Assembly: GCA_038380795.1 (NCBI GenBank)
Contig: CM076261.1
Span: 6,206,556-6,270,555 of the forward strand
Direction: 5' to 3'
From: Pyrocephalus nanus
Lineage: Eukaryota; Chordata; Aves; Passeriformes; Tyrannidae
Length of the DNA: 64,000 nt
Below, piece by piece: positions 36,161 to 49,400 of the stretch. A model generated the notes under the pieces. It made no database searches. It was not told the DNA's origin and saw only the letters and a list, made by a program, of their open reading frames with translations. Every line of letters begins with the position of its first letter. Position 1 is the stretch's first letter. The translations under genes were made by a program, and so were the position numbers.

Positions 36161-37502
36161 AAATATCTGTAATCTGGAATGCTTTTGCTAAATGAACATA
36201 ATATGTTCCTGAACACTTAGCAAAGTAGGAGATGCAGGTAAAAACAAATCATATACAGCACAATTGCTTCTACTACATATAACATTTGCTGAAGCATGCT
36301 GCCAAAAAAAAACCCCTCTTCTGCTTACTGGGCCACCAAGATGATCAGAGATGCCCAGGACTAATCCAGAGCAGACAACTGCCAGGGCACAGTGAGCCAC
36401 CCAAGTATTGGTAGAGAAAGTCATTTCAGTTGTTTTAAGAACTTCACAAACTTCTTTGAGAGCAGCCCTGGTGAAACATCCCCAGTGTGAGCATTTTGTC
36501 AAGAAGCAACTTGCCAAAAAGGCACTTTTATTATTAGAATAGGTTACTAATAAGAGAGATGAATTTAAAGGATTGGAGATATGTACAACTATAAAGAAAA
36601 TGTTGAAATTTTAGCAGTCTTTGGGATTTAAGAGTGAAGTGAGGAGATGTTAGTCTTTGGACTTGCAACTAATTTTTGCATAGCCTGACACTCTTAAAAG
36701 TTCTCAAAAGAAAAGGATAAGCAAGGTTGCTGAATATGGAAAGAATCACATGGAATCATTGAAGGGGCCTAGACATAGAGTTCAATACACACAACAAAAT
36801 AAGACAGAATTGGGTTTAGAAAATAACAGTGAAATAAGATAACTGTGACTCACCAGTCACTCAACATCCTGAAGACACCAGGTATTGCAAAGCATTTAAT
36901 TAACTAAAATTGCATATAAAGATGTACCGTTGTTTCTGCAGTAACTGCTTATTTAAATAATGACACAACAAATAAAATTCATATCCTCTATCTAATACCA
37001 CACACTCCATGGCAACAAGCAAGTAAACAGTGGATACATTTCACCCTTTCTCATTTCAGTCATCAATTGACTTTTTTAAATCACTTTATGCTGTGCTGAT
37101 GGCATGTTCAACACGCCTTACAATAACTGTGTAATTTAGACATTTAAGATTCTTCTAAAATTTTTAGAAGTTGTTAACACTCATTGGAGCAATGAAAGAA
37201 AGGAAAAGACAGGTTAAGATCAACATCAAGCAGTGGCATACAGTAACACAAAGAAATATGCTCTGAATACGGAGAAGTAATTAGAGATCAAAGAAGAGGA
37301 AATAATTAGGAAATAATGTAAACATGAACAGGAACTTAATAAAAATTATGTTAAAAAGTTAGGAAAAAAGAACAATTGATTTTCATATGGGAAAACAAGA
37401 GAAAACCCAGATGGGAAGATTTTATCTCTCTGCCTCAGAAAAGCAAGGAAATCCAAAAGTGTGTTTGTTCTAAATATCAATGTCTTATGGTAATGTCATT
37501 TC
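36161..37502. other. unannotated sequence
   Basis: No repeat is recognised. A minus-strand open frame of 109 codons covers 36188-36517. Within it, a stretch from about 36467 down to 36333 is bounded on the minus strand by CACCAG and by GTAAGC, acceptor-like and donor-like sites. The peptide (for example ALKEVCEVLKTTEMTF) is not recognised. The remainder is AT-rich and featureless. Confidence 0.45.
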
Positions 37503-37557
37503 CATTAAAAATAAAAAAAAATAATAAAAATTAAAAAAAAAAATAATAATAATAAAA
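37503..37557. repeat. A-rich / (TAA)n low-complexity tract
   Basis: Runs of A interrupted by single T, ending in an AATAATAATAATAAA stretch. Simple sequence without other structure. Confidence 0.9.
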
Positions 37558-37741
37558 ACCCACAAGGTCTTTCTTTCCCCAAACAAGCAGTAGCTCTTTT
37601 TCACTTCCCCAACGTTTTTTTCCAAAAGTGAAATGAAAGGCCACTGTCTCTCAGCTGTTTGCCTCCCCTGAGCATCCCCAGCTACATTTGCCTTTTTGCA
37701 AATAAAATATAATGAAAGTAATGAATATGCTCATGAACATA

Positions 37742-37855
37742 TAATCATGGGATTTCTTAGGTTGGAAAATGTCTCTAAGATCATGGAATCCAACTGCAAA
37801 CTTAGCACTTTCAAGTCCACCATTACCCATGTTCCCAAGTGCCAAGTCTATTTAA
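37742..37855 (-). mobile_element. short CR1 LINE 3'-end fragment
   Basis: The plus strand reads ATCATGGGATTTCTTAGG, TTGGAAAATGTCTCTAAGAT and CATGGAATCCAACTGC, the complement of the CR1 3' tail, followed by CTTTCAAGTCCACCATTACC and GTTCCCAAGTGCCA. The copy is closely related in layout to the 3' end at 35386. It is truncated after about 114 bases and keeps no useful coding sequence. Confidence 0.9.
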
Positions 37856-40647
37856 TGTGAACTCACTATCTGAGAGAATAAGGTGGAAAGAAAATCATCC
37901 ATCTCTAAGCAAACCAACACTATGTCTTCCAGTATTAGAGGACTTCACTAAGAAGTATGTCCATTATTAAAAACTGAACACTATTTTTTTCTTTATAAAC
38001 TAATTGATAAATTGTAAAAATAGCACAGTATCTTTACATTAAAAGAAGTTATGATGTGGGTCTGGAAGGAACATGATAAAAATATCCCTGACCTCAAAAA
38101 TAACACATTTTCACTGAAAACACCAGGGTATATTTTTTTGTGGTCCAGTAAAACAAAAAAGTCAATTGAATAATACTAAGGCAGCTGCATTGTAATCAGA
38201 TATCCTGTTTGAATGATACCTGACATTTTATAAGAAATATGGCAAACCAGCACTACTTACAAATGTGCTATTTAAAATGCATTCTAAATAACTTCCATAC
38301 TGAAAGAACTGAAGCATCCATAAATGTTTTAGCTCTCTGTTTAACTCCCTTCAGACATGAAATTTCCCAAAAGCATATCGACAAAATGAATTTGAAACTG
38401 CTGTGAATAAAAGTTCAGCAAAACAAATGAAATTTCACTTTGTTTTGTTGCTATTACCAGGAGCTAAAAACACCAGGAAGGGTAGACTGGTAAAAGCAAT
38501 ACACGCATCCAAAGAAGAAAGTGCACACATGTATAGATGGATCTTCAAGAAAGCCAGGATGAAAACACAGGGGCAGAAATGCTGGAAGTTAAAAAAGCTG
38601 TTGGTTTTTTTTATAAGTTTTTGGTAAAGCAGAAACAATTCCCTCCACATAAATTATTTCCTAGATCCTGCTGTAAGCTAGGCGATAATTAATGTGCAAT
38701 AACAAGTTGTCAGCTGCTGCAAAAACTGAGGCAGAGATTTAGATTGTCTTTCCCTTTATACAACTAGGCATTAATATGTCTTCTGATGACCAAAGATAGT
38801 TTCCTTTCTGCAGCTTTTAAATGTAAGAGGCCCCAGTGGGAAAGTCAGGAAGGGGTTCCCATCTCTCTGTTATGCAGTAAGAAATAACTCAATAAAAACA
38901 CGGAAATAAAAAACACTTTCAGTTTTAACAGTTGCACAGCAGCTGATTCTGGAAGGAATTTCTCAGTACTTATCTCCTTTCATACTGCACCTCATTTGTG
39001 AGTCCCTATAAATGAAGCAGAAGAATTCAGTGAGATTACTGAAATCTCCTACATCTTCCAAGGAGCTGAAGATACAGCATGTATTATTCCATAATCACAG
39101 GTGGGAGATACCACAAAATGGAAAAGCTGTCTTTAAGCTCAGTACTATGAGTGACCAGCCTGGAACACATTTTGAACAGACAGCTACTCTGAAAGAGGTG
39201 TGTTAAAGGTAAAAGAGTTTAGAAAAAAAATGCCAATCAGAAAATCAGGTAAGTGACAATTTGGTTCTGAAATTAGTAAAACTTGCCATTTAAATCTTGA
39301 AGTTTGAAGCTAAGATGTATCTACAGATTCAACCTCAATTTAACAAACTCCTGCACTGAGAAGGAAAGACTACTTAAAACTGCATATTGCAGAACTGTAG
39401 TTATTTCTTATTTCCTAAGTCTTTATTTCACTCAATGTAACAGTACTGAGATGTCAATCTCTTCTATAACATCGATGTTATATGGGAGAAAGAATGAGCT
39501 CCATGACTACATGGACTGATCATAGAACATTCTATTAAGATCAAATAGAAACCTCTCCATGAGCAACCAATGCCATGGTTGTTAAATAACATATTGGCTT
39601 CTGACTTGCCGAAACTATCAGATCAAGAATTTACACACTATTTGACACAGGATTTTATAGTGGTAAATGAAATGGAAGCTTTCAAGTATAATGTACATTA
39701 CTAAGGACAGAAATATTAGTGACTTTAAATAAAAATTAATGCCATGACATATTTGGAGCAATTTTTCACTTGAACATGCACATCTTTTAGATACTTGGCA
39801 GAAATCATCCCCATCTATGCAAGGTTAGAATTTCATTACTCAAGCAATTTCCAACACTTAAAGAAGCAGAAAAAGGAAACTAATGTAATATCCAAGCCCA
39901 AACTAATTATGAGTGAGTGCACTATAAAGTGCCTTATTATCTATTATTTCCTACATTGTGCAGACACATACACTTTGTGAGGAATGGGTGCTAAATGAGC
40001 TACCAAATCAAAATTACTATGTTTCACAACACCTTTTACAGGTGTAAAGAAGTACCTAAGATATCAGTAAATGGTGAAACCTTACACATTTCAAGAACTA
40101 TCAGAAATGTAGGCCTGTGAAATCTGCAGTTTTATAAATTGTGATACATACTAATGAGTTTCAGGATGTCTCTTCTAAACATATATCTCTGAAATCTTTA
40201 ACTGCACTGCCAGGGCCTCTAAGGTTCCAAGAATTAATTTCAGAATTTCTGTAATTTCTGCTTGCCCCTATTTTATCGTGACTTTTATCAGAATAAAGAT
40301 CTGTTTTCAGTACACCCACTGTCCTTCCATTCTGGGAAGCAATGACTTCATTAAACTTACAGACCCACTAATGACAGGGCTCCACTGAACACAAGCCTTA
40401 TCTGGCTCAGTTAATATTCTGGACATCTGAAGAACTCCACAGAGATAAATCATGACTACCTGGACTCCAAAAACCTTCAATGGAGGAACTGTTAACCTGG
40501 AGGTCCCTAAAGCCTTAGCAGTTACACATTACTCCATCTGCATGCAAGAGGCAGCATGAAAACCCAACTTACTTGGGAAAATACAAAACGACTCCCATCT
40601 ACATGGAACATTTACAGAGCATCTGATAATACCCACCTCTTTCACCA
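37856..40647. other. unannotated AT-rich sequence
   Basis: No gene or element is recognised. A donor-like CAGGTAAGTG occurs at about 39244-39254 on the plus strand, but the frames before it are closed by a TAA at 39204-39206, so it does not define an exon I can support. Confidence 0.55.
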
Positions 40648-40870
40648 TCCAAGTGGCCAAACCTTGGAGTGAGTTAGTCTCTGTAAGAGAGATAGTGGAA
40701 TGTCCACCTTTGGAGTTACTCAAAACTAAACGGGACAAGGCCTTGAGCTACCCAATGTAAATTTAAAGTTGACCTTGAGGTCCAGAAGTCCCTTTGAAAC
40801 AGAACAAACAGTCCTTGAGGTCCAGAAGTCCCTTTGAAACAGAACAAACAGTCATTTCAATTCTATGCAA
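40648..40870 (+). mobile_element. CR1 LINE 3' end, plus strand
   Basis: A plus-strand frame gives IVECPPLELLKTKRDKALS, the CR1 ORF2 C-terminus (related copies read like VVESPSLEVFK...DKAL), followed soon by a stop. Then comes the CR1 3' tail, GTTGACCTTGAGGTCCAGAA and GTCCCTTTGAAAC. The tail has been duplicated in tandem. The 5' limit is an estimate. The usual terminal octamer repeat is not visible, so the last bases are lost or diverged. This is one of only two plus-strand CR1 copies seen here. Confidence 0.75.
40773..40852. repeat. perfect 40-bp tandem duplication
   Basis: Two identical adjacent 40-base units, 40773-40812 and 40813-40852, each beginning CCTTGAGGTCCAGAAGTCCC and ending AACAAACAGT. 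Perfect identity, inside an otherwise diverged CR1 tail, points to a recent duplication or, less likely, an assembly error. Confidence 0.97.
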
Positions 40871-43034
40871 AACTACTTTTTTTCTCAGCTGAACCACAAC
40901 AATATCCAGAAGACAAGGTGGGAATTTAACTTGCTCTACTTCAGGTACTTTCCAAAAAAGAAGTGAAGCTGAGACAGGGTGTTCCAAATTATCTAAATTG
41001 CTTTGCAATGGCCATACGAGAATAGCACCTCAGCTTTATGATTCATAAAGACAATATCTGCTCCAGTGATTTAAAATCCTTAATTCCCAGCTCATGCTTC
41101 AGTACTGAGTACAAAGAAGGACTGCTAGCAGGCAAAAAATCACCTGCCACATCTGAGTTTTCCTTTGAGGTCTCCCATCTCACTAATGATGAGGCTGACT
41201 TGGCTTTGCATATGAGATACAGCAAAGAAACAGCCTGCAGTGATACTGAAGTGGAAAACAAAGCAAATTAAACTTGCTGTCTTCCTGTTTTACAACCAGT
41301 TGCAATTACCATACTGGGTAGATGCCATCCAAAGAAAACTGTGAACCACACAAACAGGAATCATTTCATTAGCATGCATAGAGTGAACGTCTCCCCAGGT
41401 GTAATTTAAGGAGTCCTTACAATATGCAATTCTATCTGCTACTTTGAGTGCACAATCCCTTCCTACTGTAATTCTGGTTTTCTTCTACATGAAATCCTGC
41501 AGTTAAATCTACTTTCAGGATGACTGCCCTGATTAATAACTCTATAATGTCTGTACTCTCTGTGGGATAAAGCATTTCTTTGTTCAAAAGTAATCCTTTT
41601 CCTCTGAACGCTGGCAATTTCAGTGCCAAGGGAATGAATCACCACTGCTTGGTGCTGCCATTCACACTGCTGGGATGTGTAGTCATGTGAAGCCATTCCG
41701 AGCCATAATTTCTCATCCTCCTCAGTCAGCTGTGCATTCTGACAGTGGAAGGACTATGCGGATGCAAGTAACCCACAGGTCATCCAACGTGTCCATCAAG
41801 AAGACCTGAGCAACTTCACAGATACTGGATGAATTCTGAATGCTAACTTGAGAAAAAATGTTTGCTGGAATGAACCAAGGCAATCAAAAAGGTAGCACAC
41901 ACTAATATAGGATGTAGTTCCTGGAAAGAAATGGAAGGGAAGGCACACTTTTTTTTATGTAAAGTTCTACTACAGTTTACTGAAAAATAAAAATACTTTG
42001 CAAAATTGGTCAGTATTTTGATGGATGTTACTATTTTATTAAGTCCTTCAATATATTTATATCATAACATTACACCGAACCACATTAGAGAAAAAACATA
42101 AACTGACATATAAGCCTGACATCCAGCCTGAACTGTAGATTGCAGCGAATATGGGTAGAAAAGGAGCAATACTTGTTTAAAATTGATGGACCTACAATCT
42201 CTACCATTGAATCTTCTAGCTCTGATTGCGTTGGGTTTTGTTAAAACTAAAATATGTAAATCTCACTTTCAAAATAAACAAACAAAATTTCAGAGGTTTC
42301 CAACAACAAAAAAATCTCTTTAGGTAATAAGTTAGATATCTCTTTGTTACTGTAAAGCTTCATTCTATCATAAATATAAATTTTAAACTTTCTAGTTTGA
42401 TCTCCTTTAAGATCACTGTAGTGCATACTAATGCTTAGGAAGTGCTTCAATAGATAGAGAACTGGTAACTGTGTCCCAACACCAAATGAGTCACTTCAAT
42501 CTAAGGGCAATAGTTTATGGATGCCCTGAAAAGCACAATTTATATGGCACTTTACACTACAATTTAATGAAAATTTCCAGTATTTAAATAAAGAATGCAT
42601 CTTCTGCTAATATGCAACTAAACTTAGCATCAAGTAAGGAAATGGATCGAGTCTTTATACCTAATAGAATTCTCTTGTTTAATTAGATACATATTTTTCA
42701 ACGAAATATGCATTCTGAAGAACATTCTCTTTCTTTCCTTCTTTCTTTCACACATTACATTTTTCTTTCACTCATATTCAGATTTTACACCCTTTTCATC
42801 CTGCAAATGTGAAGAATCTATTTTGAAGTCTGTCAGAATAGTAACAAGTTTGAAGTGCTGAAAACCCAGCTTAGTATGGACTGCGCCTGCACTGTTCTAA
42901 AGCCAGTACTGACTGATTCCAGACCTCTTCTGGCACTGTATATTCCCATATTTATCACATCTCAAATTCAAATGTATACTGGAATGCATTTGAAACTATC
43001 AGTAGCTACCAAGAACAGACAATATGAGCAAGTA
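40871..43034. other. unannotated sequence
   Basis: No gene or transposon is recognised. Short overlapping frames at 41038-41271 (plus) and 41432-41696 (minus) have fairly protein-like composition but no known motif and no convincing splice sites. A short pyrimidine tract with TTTC units lies at about 42728-42750. Confidence 0.5.
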
Positions 43035-43060
43035 CTTCCCTAAGAGGAGCTTCCCTAAGA
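43035..43060. repeat. 11-bp direct repeat
   Basis: CTTCCCTAAGA occurs at 43035-43045 and again at 43050-43060, a 15-base period, just upstream of a perfect hairpin. Confidence 0.9.
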
Positions 43061-43074
43061 TAAGCACCGATCAA

Positions 43075-43104
43075 GAACTCCATTATGTCTGCATAATGGA
43101 GTTC
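43075..43104. repeat. perfect inverted repeat, 13-bp stem and 4-base loop
   Basis: GAACTCCATTATG at 43075-43087 and CATAATGGAGTTC at 43092-43104 are exact reverse complements separated by TCTG. No pyrimidine run follows it and no gene ends here, so a terminator or RNA function is not indicated. A local inverted duplication by template switching would create exactly this structure. Confidence 0.95.
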
Positions 43105-43167
43105 CCCACTTGCCCAGTGAGGTGAACTGGGATAAGCCTCTTGCATTTCCCTTCTTCAATACACAGG

Positions 43168-43209
43168 ATTCTCTCAGTCACCTATTGTGCACCCTATTCT
43201 CTCAGTCAC
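43168..43209. repeat. 14-bp direct repeat, 28-base period
   Basis: ATTCTCTCAGTCAC occurs at 43168-43181 and 43196-43209. Together with the hairpin and the 11-bp repeat just upstream it makes a small cluster of local duplications. Confidence 0.9.
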
Positions 43210-46200
43210 ACCTCCTCCCAACAGACAGTGAGGTGCAGCCAATATGCTTTCATTCCTGCTCCCTCCAGTTGCTCACAGCATGTAATAGCAGGTAAATAGT
43301 CATCCTTCCCTTCCTCTCAGCATCACTGCTGAGTTAAGGAAGAGGAATGACTCTCCCCAGTCAGCCACCAGGTAGCTGAGGTGCTCTTTATAGCGCATTT
43401 TACAACCTGAAAATGTTGTTCCCAATAGCTTTTCACAGGGCAGACCTCTTGAAAAATTTTAAGATAATGTCTGAATATGTTTTAAGATATCACATACAGA
43501 CAGAGCTACATAAATATGATTCCATGTTTTCTTGTCACTTTCCAAAGCACTTTAGTCGACACACCTCTGAGGCTTTTGGGCCACAGGACTGAAAAATTAG
43601 CGATTAAAGCTGTTTCAACACATGAAATAAGAGAGTAAACAGAAGAGGGAGCTGAGAAGGCATCAGGGAGCTGCGATTATACAGAACATGCAGGGTTTGC
43701 ATAATGGCAACTTGCAGGCTCAAGGTGAAATTTTCCTGAAAGATGCAAATAGACAAGAATTACAAGTGATGTCAGCAAATTATGGCCATTGGACACAATT
43801 AAGATAGATTTCTAAGCTGTACATCTCCTTCTTGACTCTAAGCAAAGGGTGTCACACATAACGTCATAAACCCTTGCAGAACCTTTGTAACAACTTTGCT
43901 TGGCAGAAAGAATTTTCTTCACACATTATCTTGAAAGCCATCATTATTGCTGTGTGTGCAGACACATTAGAGTGAACTAAAAGAATATTTTGATACAATC
44001 TGTGTCAATAGATATAATAAAATGCTGCTTTTTGAAAGCTGATAAAGGCAAGGCATGCAATGGACCAGATAAGAAACATTGGCACAGAAAAATAAAATAG
44101 CTTGCTGAAGGTAAAACTTCAAATCACCAATAAAGTTGGGAATGCACTTGAGATTCTAGGAATCTTATTTGAAATGATCTTTTGTAATATGTTTTCTCTG
44201 TAATATCATATCTCTTTTTTTAAGATATAAAGTACTAGGATATACTAATATATGAGCAGATGAGGCAATCTGTGCATATATATGTCTAAACTCAATCTGT
44301 AATCTTCAGAAGGTCATAAACTATTTTTGGAGCTGCACATAAGCTCAACATGCCATGGGGAATGCATAAGAGATGGAAAAAGAGGCATTATTCCCTACTA
44401 AAACTCAAAAATTTGATGCTCTCTTGTGACCAAAACTGAAGGTTTAAAATTGACCAAAGGAACAAAATTTACACAGATTGTGCATGTAAACCGAGGAACT
44501 CATTCTCTTAGGATATTAAAGAAGTCAAAATTGTAAAAAATTAAAAATTAAAAGGAAAAGTTCACAGACAGTAAGCAACCATCCAGAGTCTACAGGCGAA
44601 GACACCTGAAATGCATAATCTGAAATGTAATTATCTGTAACAGTGCAACACCAACTAACAGTGAGACTCCTGCACAAATATCCAGAACTCCTCAGCTTTG
44701 GATCTCCTTAGAGCATTTGTTTCCTTGGTGGGAAGAGTTGAGGGTGCTGAAGCAAGAGCTTAAAATGAGATGTGAGTTTTGAATTTCAAAACTTCATTAA
44801 ACCAGTGGTTTGAACCTAGCTTAAATCTCATGCATCATGTAGGAGAGTAAGTGACTACTGGAAAAAGTGTCACAATCTGAGGGACTAGAGCTTGCTTTGT
44901 TTCTGGGAAACACAAATAAAACCTGGCAAATGCTTATTTCACAGCAGTGTGATTGAAGAAAGAAGCATTACTTGCCTTTGACATTTACTGCTGCATCATT
45001 GCTACTTACTGAGCCTGAGTTCCTGACCCACTTCTTTTGTCTTCTAACAGTTATCAGAAAAAAGACAGGTAAAGACACTGTGGTGACCCTAGAGAAGTAT
45101 ACAACCTGCACAAGATAGCAGAATCAAATTTTCATCTTTTTCACAAAAATCAGCTTTCTTTCCCAGAGAAAAATAAGATAGAAATAGATTTTCATGATAA
45201 GAGAATGCTTTTTTGTTTGACATTTAATAACTTACCAGGTTTGACATGAATAGACATTTTAATTATGACAGACTTCGATGTATGTTACACATAAATGCCT
45301 CCTCTATACAGCTGTCTATTTTCCTGTGTACTTTTAAAGTCTTCTAAATATGATTTTGATAATGCAATCAGCTGCTTGAATAAACATAACCTAATAGAGG
45401 TAGTATGACTTCCCTGGTGCACAGCTGTAAACAGACAGCTGACTGAAAGCAAATGACCTAGATAAATCTGTCGTGATAGCTGTGGCTCCTTAGTCTTGAC
45501 CTTCTGACACTGTTCCAGCTGTGCAATAGCTTGTCCTAGCATTAAGGGACAGACAATCTCAGGCGCATTCTATTCTGGGAAAACTACTAATATTTTTCTA
45601 CAAAGACACACAGTCTCATAAAATGAGTGGACTAAAATTTATTTCTAATATAAAAGCAAAAGAAACATTGAACTTTTCCAAAACTTCTCATCTTGCACTA
45701 TAAAAATAAGTAATAAGGAAAGAATCAGAGTATTAAATTGAATGTTATTCATATTTTAATGATAGTTAGATGGTTTTGCATTTATTTTCCTGCAATCTCT
45801 CAGTACTGTACAACACTGTACAACAAATTAAATGCAGCTTGACTATAAAGCCTTACTATAAAAAATTTAAAATTAACTAAAGTATTGCTATATAGTTGAT
45901 TTTAGATTAAACTAAACCCAGAGAATTTTCTTGAATATTAAGTATACACAGCTGTGAAATGTTCAAAAGTCTTTCAGATAGGCACCTTGAACACCTTAAG
46001 GTGTCCTTAAATGATTATGAGCAATAAGTGCTTCTGAAAGGCTACAGGAAGGGATGTCCTTGTTCTTTAAGATAATATCCTCCAGGTAAAAGAGCGACAT
46101 CCTCACTGAAGAGTCTGGCCATACGGTATTCAGAACTCCACTACACTAAACGATTTTTATTCACTGAGATTTGATGTCCTTCTACAAACAAGAACAAAAT

Positions 46201-46404
46201 TTAAGGCTTATTTTGAAACCTGAATTCCAGTGTCAATTTCTTCCTGACAACTTTGACTTGAAAAATAAAAGAAAGCAAGTTAAAACCTGTGAGAGATATA
46301 GGAAGGAAACAAAAGAATTACTTGATATCTGCAGAACTGACTTCCTAGTGAAAAATGTTGGAAGCTCAGACTATTTAAATTGTCTATAAAAAACCACAAT
46401 GTAG
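43210..46404. other. unannotated sequence
   Basis: No element is recognised. A minus-strand frame of 85 codons at 45285-45542 begins next to an acceptor-like TGTCTGTCCCTTAATGCTAG and reads GQAIAQLEQCQKVKTKEPQL. No standard donor follows, so it is not called as an exon. Confidence 0.5.
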
Positions 46405-46440
46405 AAAACAAAACAAAACAAACAAACAAACAAACAAAAA
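46405..46440. repeat. (AAAAC)n/(AAAC)n microsatellite
   Basis: AAAAC units pass into about four AAAC units and then A5. Confidence 0.95.
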
Positions 46441-49400
46441 CCCAAGCCACAGTGATCCCCTGCCTGGTTCAATGGTAACTTCATTACCTAGAGCCTTCTT
46501 GATCCTCTTCCCACTCAAACTGCACTAGATAGTGTCATGTGGCCCATGAAAAAACCCAAACCAATTTGTCCTCATTTTGTTTCATTATAATTCAGAGCTA
46601 TGAAAGAAGTACAACTGTGAGATCAAATTGTAGACTCAGGAACAGAGACCATGCAGAGTTAATAAACTATTACCTTTGGTTTCAAACCATACCTAGGCTG
46701 CTCAGGAACTCTTGAACTAAAAGGCCTCTATCCATTTGATTTGCACTTTTCTCTCATAAGCAGCCTGCTCATATAGACACTTAGCAAAATCAGTAAATAC
46801 AATGCCAGTTTTATTCTGTTTTTCCTTTTATCTCAATAATGGGTTTCCCCTTTGAAAGATTAACCCATGCATATAACTGGACAATTAAAATGCTCACTCT
46901 GGAAAACCAGAGAGCAAACTGGGAGGGAGAGAAAAGGTTGATTTAATAGTTAAAATTTTTTTATCTATTCACTGGGTCCAGAACTTAATAGAGTTATTTT
47001 TGAGCTGAAGCATTTAAAAAAAAAAAAAACAACAGTATAACAAGTAAGATCTTTCAGTTCTCATTCTTTCCCATTTTAATGAAAACTATTGATAATAGAG
47101 CCTTTTGAGGCTATCACCTATCAGTCTGAGGGAAAATTACTTAAATCCATGTATTTGCTGACTGCTTTGCTAACAGTGCTTTTACTTCCTCACCACGCCA
47201 AAGCCAAAATTAATCTAATCCACTTTCCTGCCAATACTGAATTTATCCTTATTGTACTTATACCCTATCTAGGTTTACATGACCAAACATCAGTGTTTCA
47301 GTTCTATCTCTCTAAGACACACTCACATAGAATATTTCTGCCTAAGTCTTCACTGAGAAGTGGATGATCATGGTGTTTTGTCAGTGTTTTGTCTTTGTGC
47401 TTTACTTTTAACCTCTGCAAGCAGGTCTTGGCTCACAGAAGCTATCAAAGGCAGCAGCATCTAAGAGTATCTGTGTCTTATTCACAGAGAGGGATAACGT
47501 AGCTGATTTCTTTTCACATTAATGGGACTTATAGATACATGTTTTTTATGTTCATGTTAAAAAGGATCTAAAAGTTGTCCCAAGGAAAACAGAGTAAATC
47601 AGACACTGGAATGAAAGACAGGGAAAAATCTTTCTTTCCTGCATAAACTCAAATCATTCCACCAACACACTTTGGCTTTATGTAGCAGTTTTGATCCTAA
47701 GACATCCTAACATTTACATGTTTAATAAATACCCGTTGGAACTAAAAATATACACACTTGAAAGCTGACCTAAAAGAATGTCCAACAAAATCTAGACAAA
47801 ATGTCAGTTATTTTTTTGTGATCTTTACTGTTTTAAGCCCGTGCCATCACTGGTAAGTTCTACTGAAATGAATTATTCCAGCCTCCTCAGAAATACAGGA
47901 ATTTTTTTAAATAATGGACACACAGATCTGTGGTAGCTCCTCTTATTTCTGTATGCACTGTTAGGGCAATAGATAATGTCCTGAGCAATGTAGGACCTCT
48001 CCCCCAAGAAGCACAAAACTAAATGGGCAAAGCATGTTCAGTGCAGAATAATGTAGTTCAAAGAGTGATACTTTCCTCTCCACAAAACAAAGTGATCATT
48101 TAGGTACCTGAGAAAAGGGAGACAAGTCAACATCAGCAAAATGCATCATTAACTTTTTAACAGACACTTTATTGCCACTGTGCTGACAGGTAGGAAATGA
48201 AGTTCACAACAGAGGTCACTAAGTCACCTTTATAATGAAAAAAATATGCTACAAATTAATAAGATGGGAATGTCCCATCCCCTTCCCACCCCTTCTCCAA
48301 GACAACTTGGGCATCCATGCAATTGGAAATGCATGCCCAGTACATTACCTCAGAGCCAAGATAAATAGTCTCTTAGCTATCCTGTGGGTATTTAAAGACA
48401 TTGAGATACAGCACTTGGTATCATTTCTAGAAGTCTCTCTTTGACAAGACCATAACAGGTATTACTTACATATTGTAAACTGAAACTTTCATTGGCCTAT
48501 ATACTCCAGCTAAGATGGAGAAAAACTGTACTACAGACTGCATGAGAGTCTTAGTCATTAAGAATATACATTCTCAGCAAGCAAGAGAATAATGAAGACT
48601 CTGGTTCCGCTTTTAGAGAAGCAGACTTTGGACACAGAAATATTAATTCACCTGCCCAACACCACACAGAAACTCTAGGTCAGAATGTACCCTTTATTTT
48701 AAAGGTTGCTGTCTGACTACAGCAGGCTTTGGTAAATCACAACTCAATGTTTCAGTGTGTTCATCAAAGAAACAACCACAGACAAACCTGATTCTGCATC
48801 GGCTCTTTTAATCAAAGTACTTGAAGTGCATCAAAATCGTAACATTTTCAATTTGATGGGAGTTCAGAACAAATAGTCACATTCTGCCTGTGGCTACCAA
48901 CTGGCAGATACTATACTTCAGATATGAAAAAAATATTGGCAGATACTGGAACTTAAAGAGGAGATTATGATAGAATAGGAATATTATAGGTTAATTTTTA
49001 GCCTATTAGATATACAAAGTACATATATTATGAGTAGGTTAATTCTGCTTAATTAAAGAATAAATGGAAGAGAAAAATACAATGTAACATTCTCCAGCAA
49101 CATTTCCCAGATGAATAAGCCTAAGTAGAAAAGACTTTCTTTTCTGAAGGAAAACAACAATAGCACAAATTCTAGCATTGTGATGGAAAGAGAGGAGTCT
49201 CTGCTTCCTCCCCAGAGGCTCTTGATAGAAAATTTTACAGAGGAAAAAGATGAGACCACATTCCAAAAGCACAGGGTCTAAAGCCTCACAAAGAAATAAG
49301 GTTCTCAATTGATCATCTGGGTGAGAAAGAACAACAGAGGATCGGAAAAGAAAGCTGTTCTTTAATTTCTACGTGAGAGTTCTAAGGAGGAGAACAAAAC

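Noticed and set aside
39012..39260. Possible exon before a CAGGTAAGTG donor
   Set aside because: The 64-codon frame ends at 39204-39206, well before the donor, and no other frame is open across it with an acceptor.
45285..45542. Minus-strand 85-codon frame next to an acceptor-like site
   Set aside because: Protein-like in part, but no consensus donor follows and no family is recognised. It is mentioned only within the surrounding stretch.
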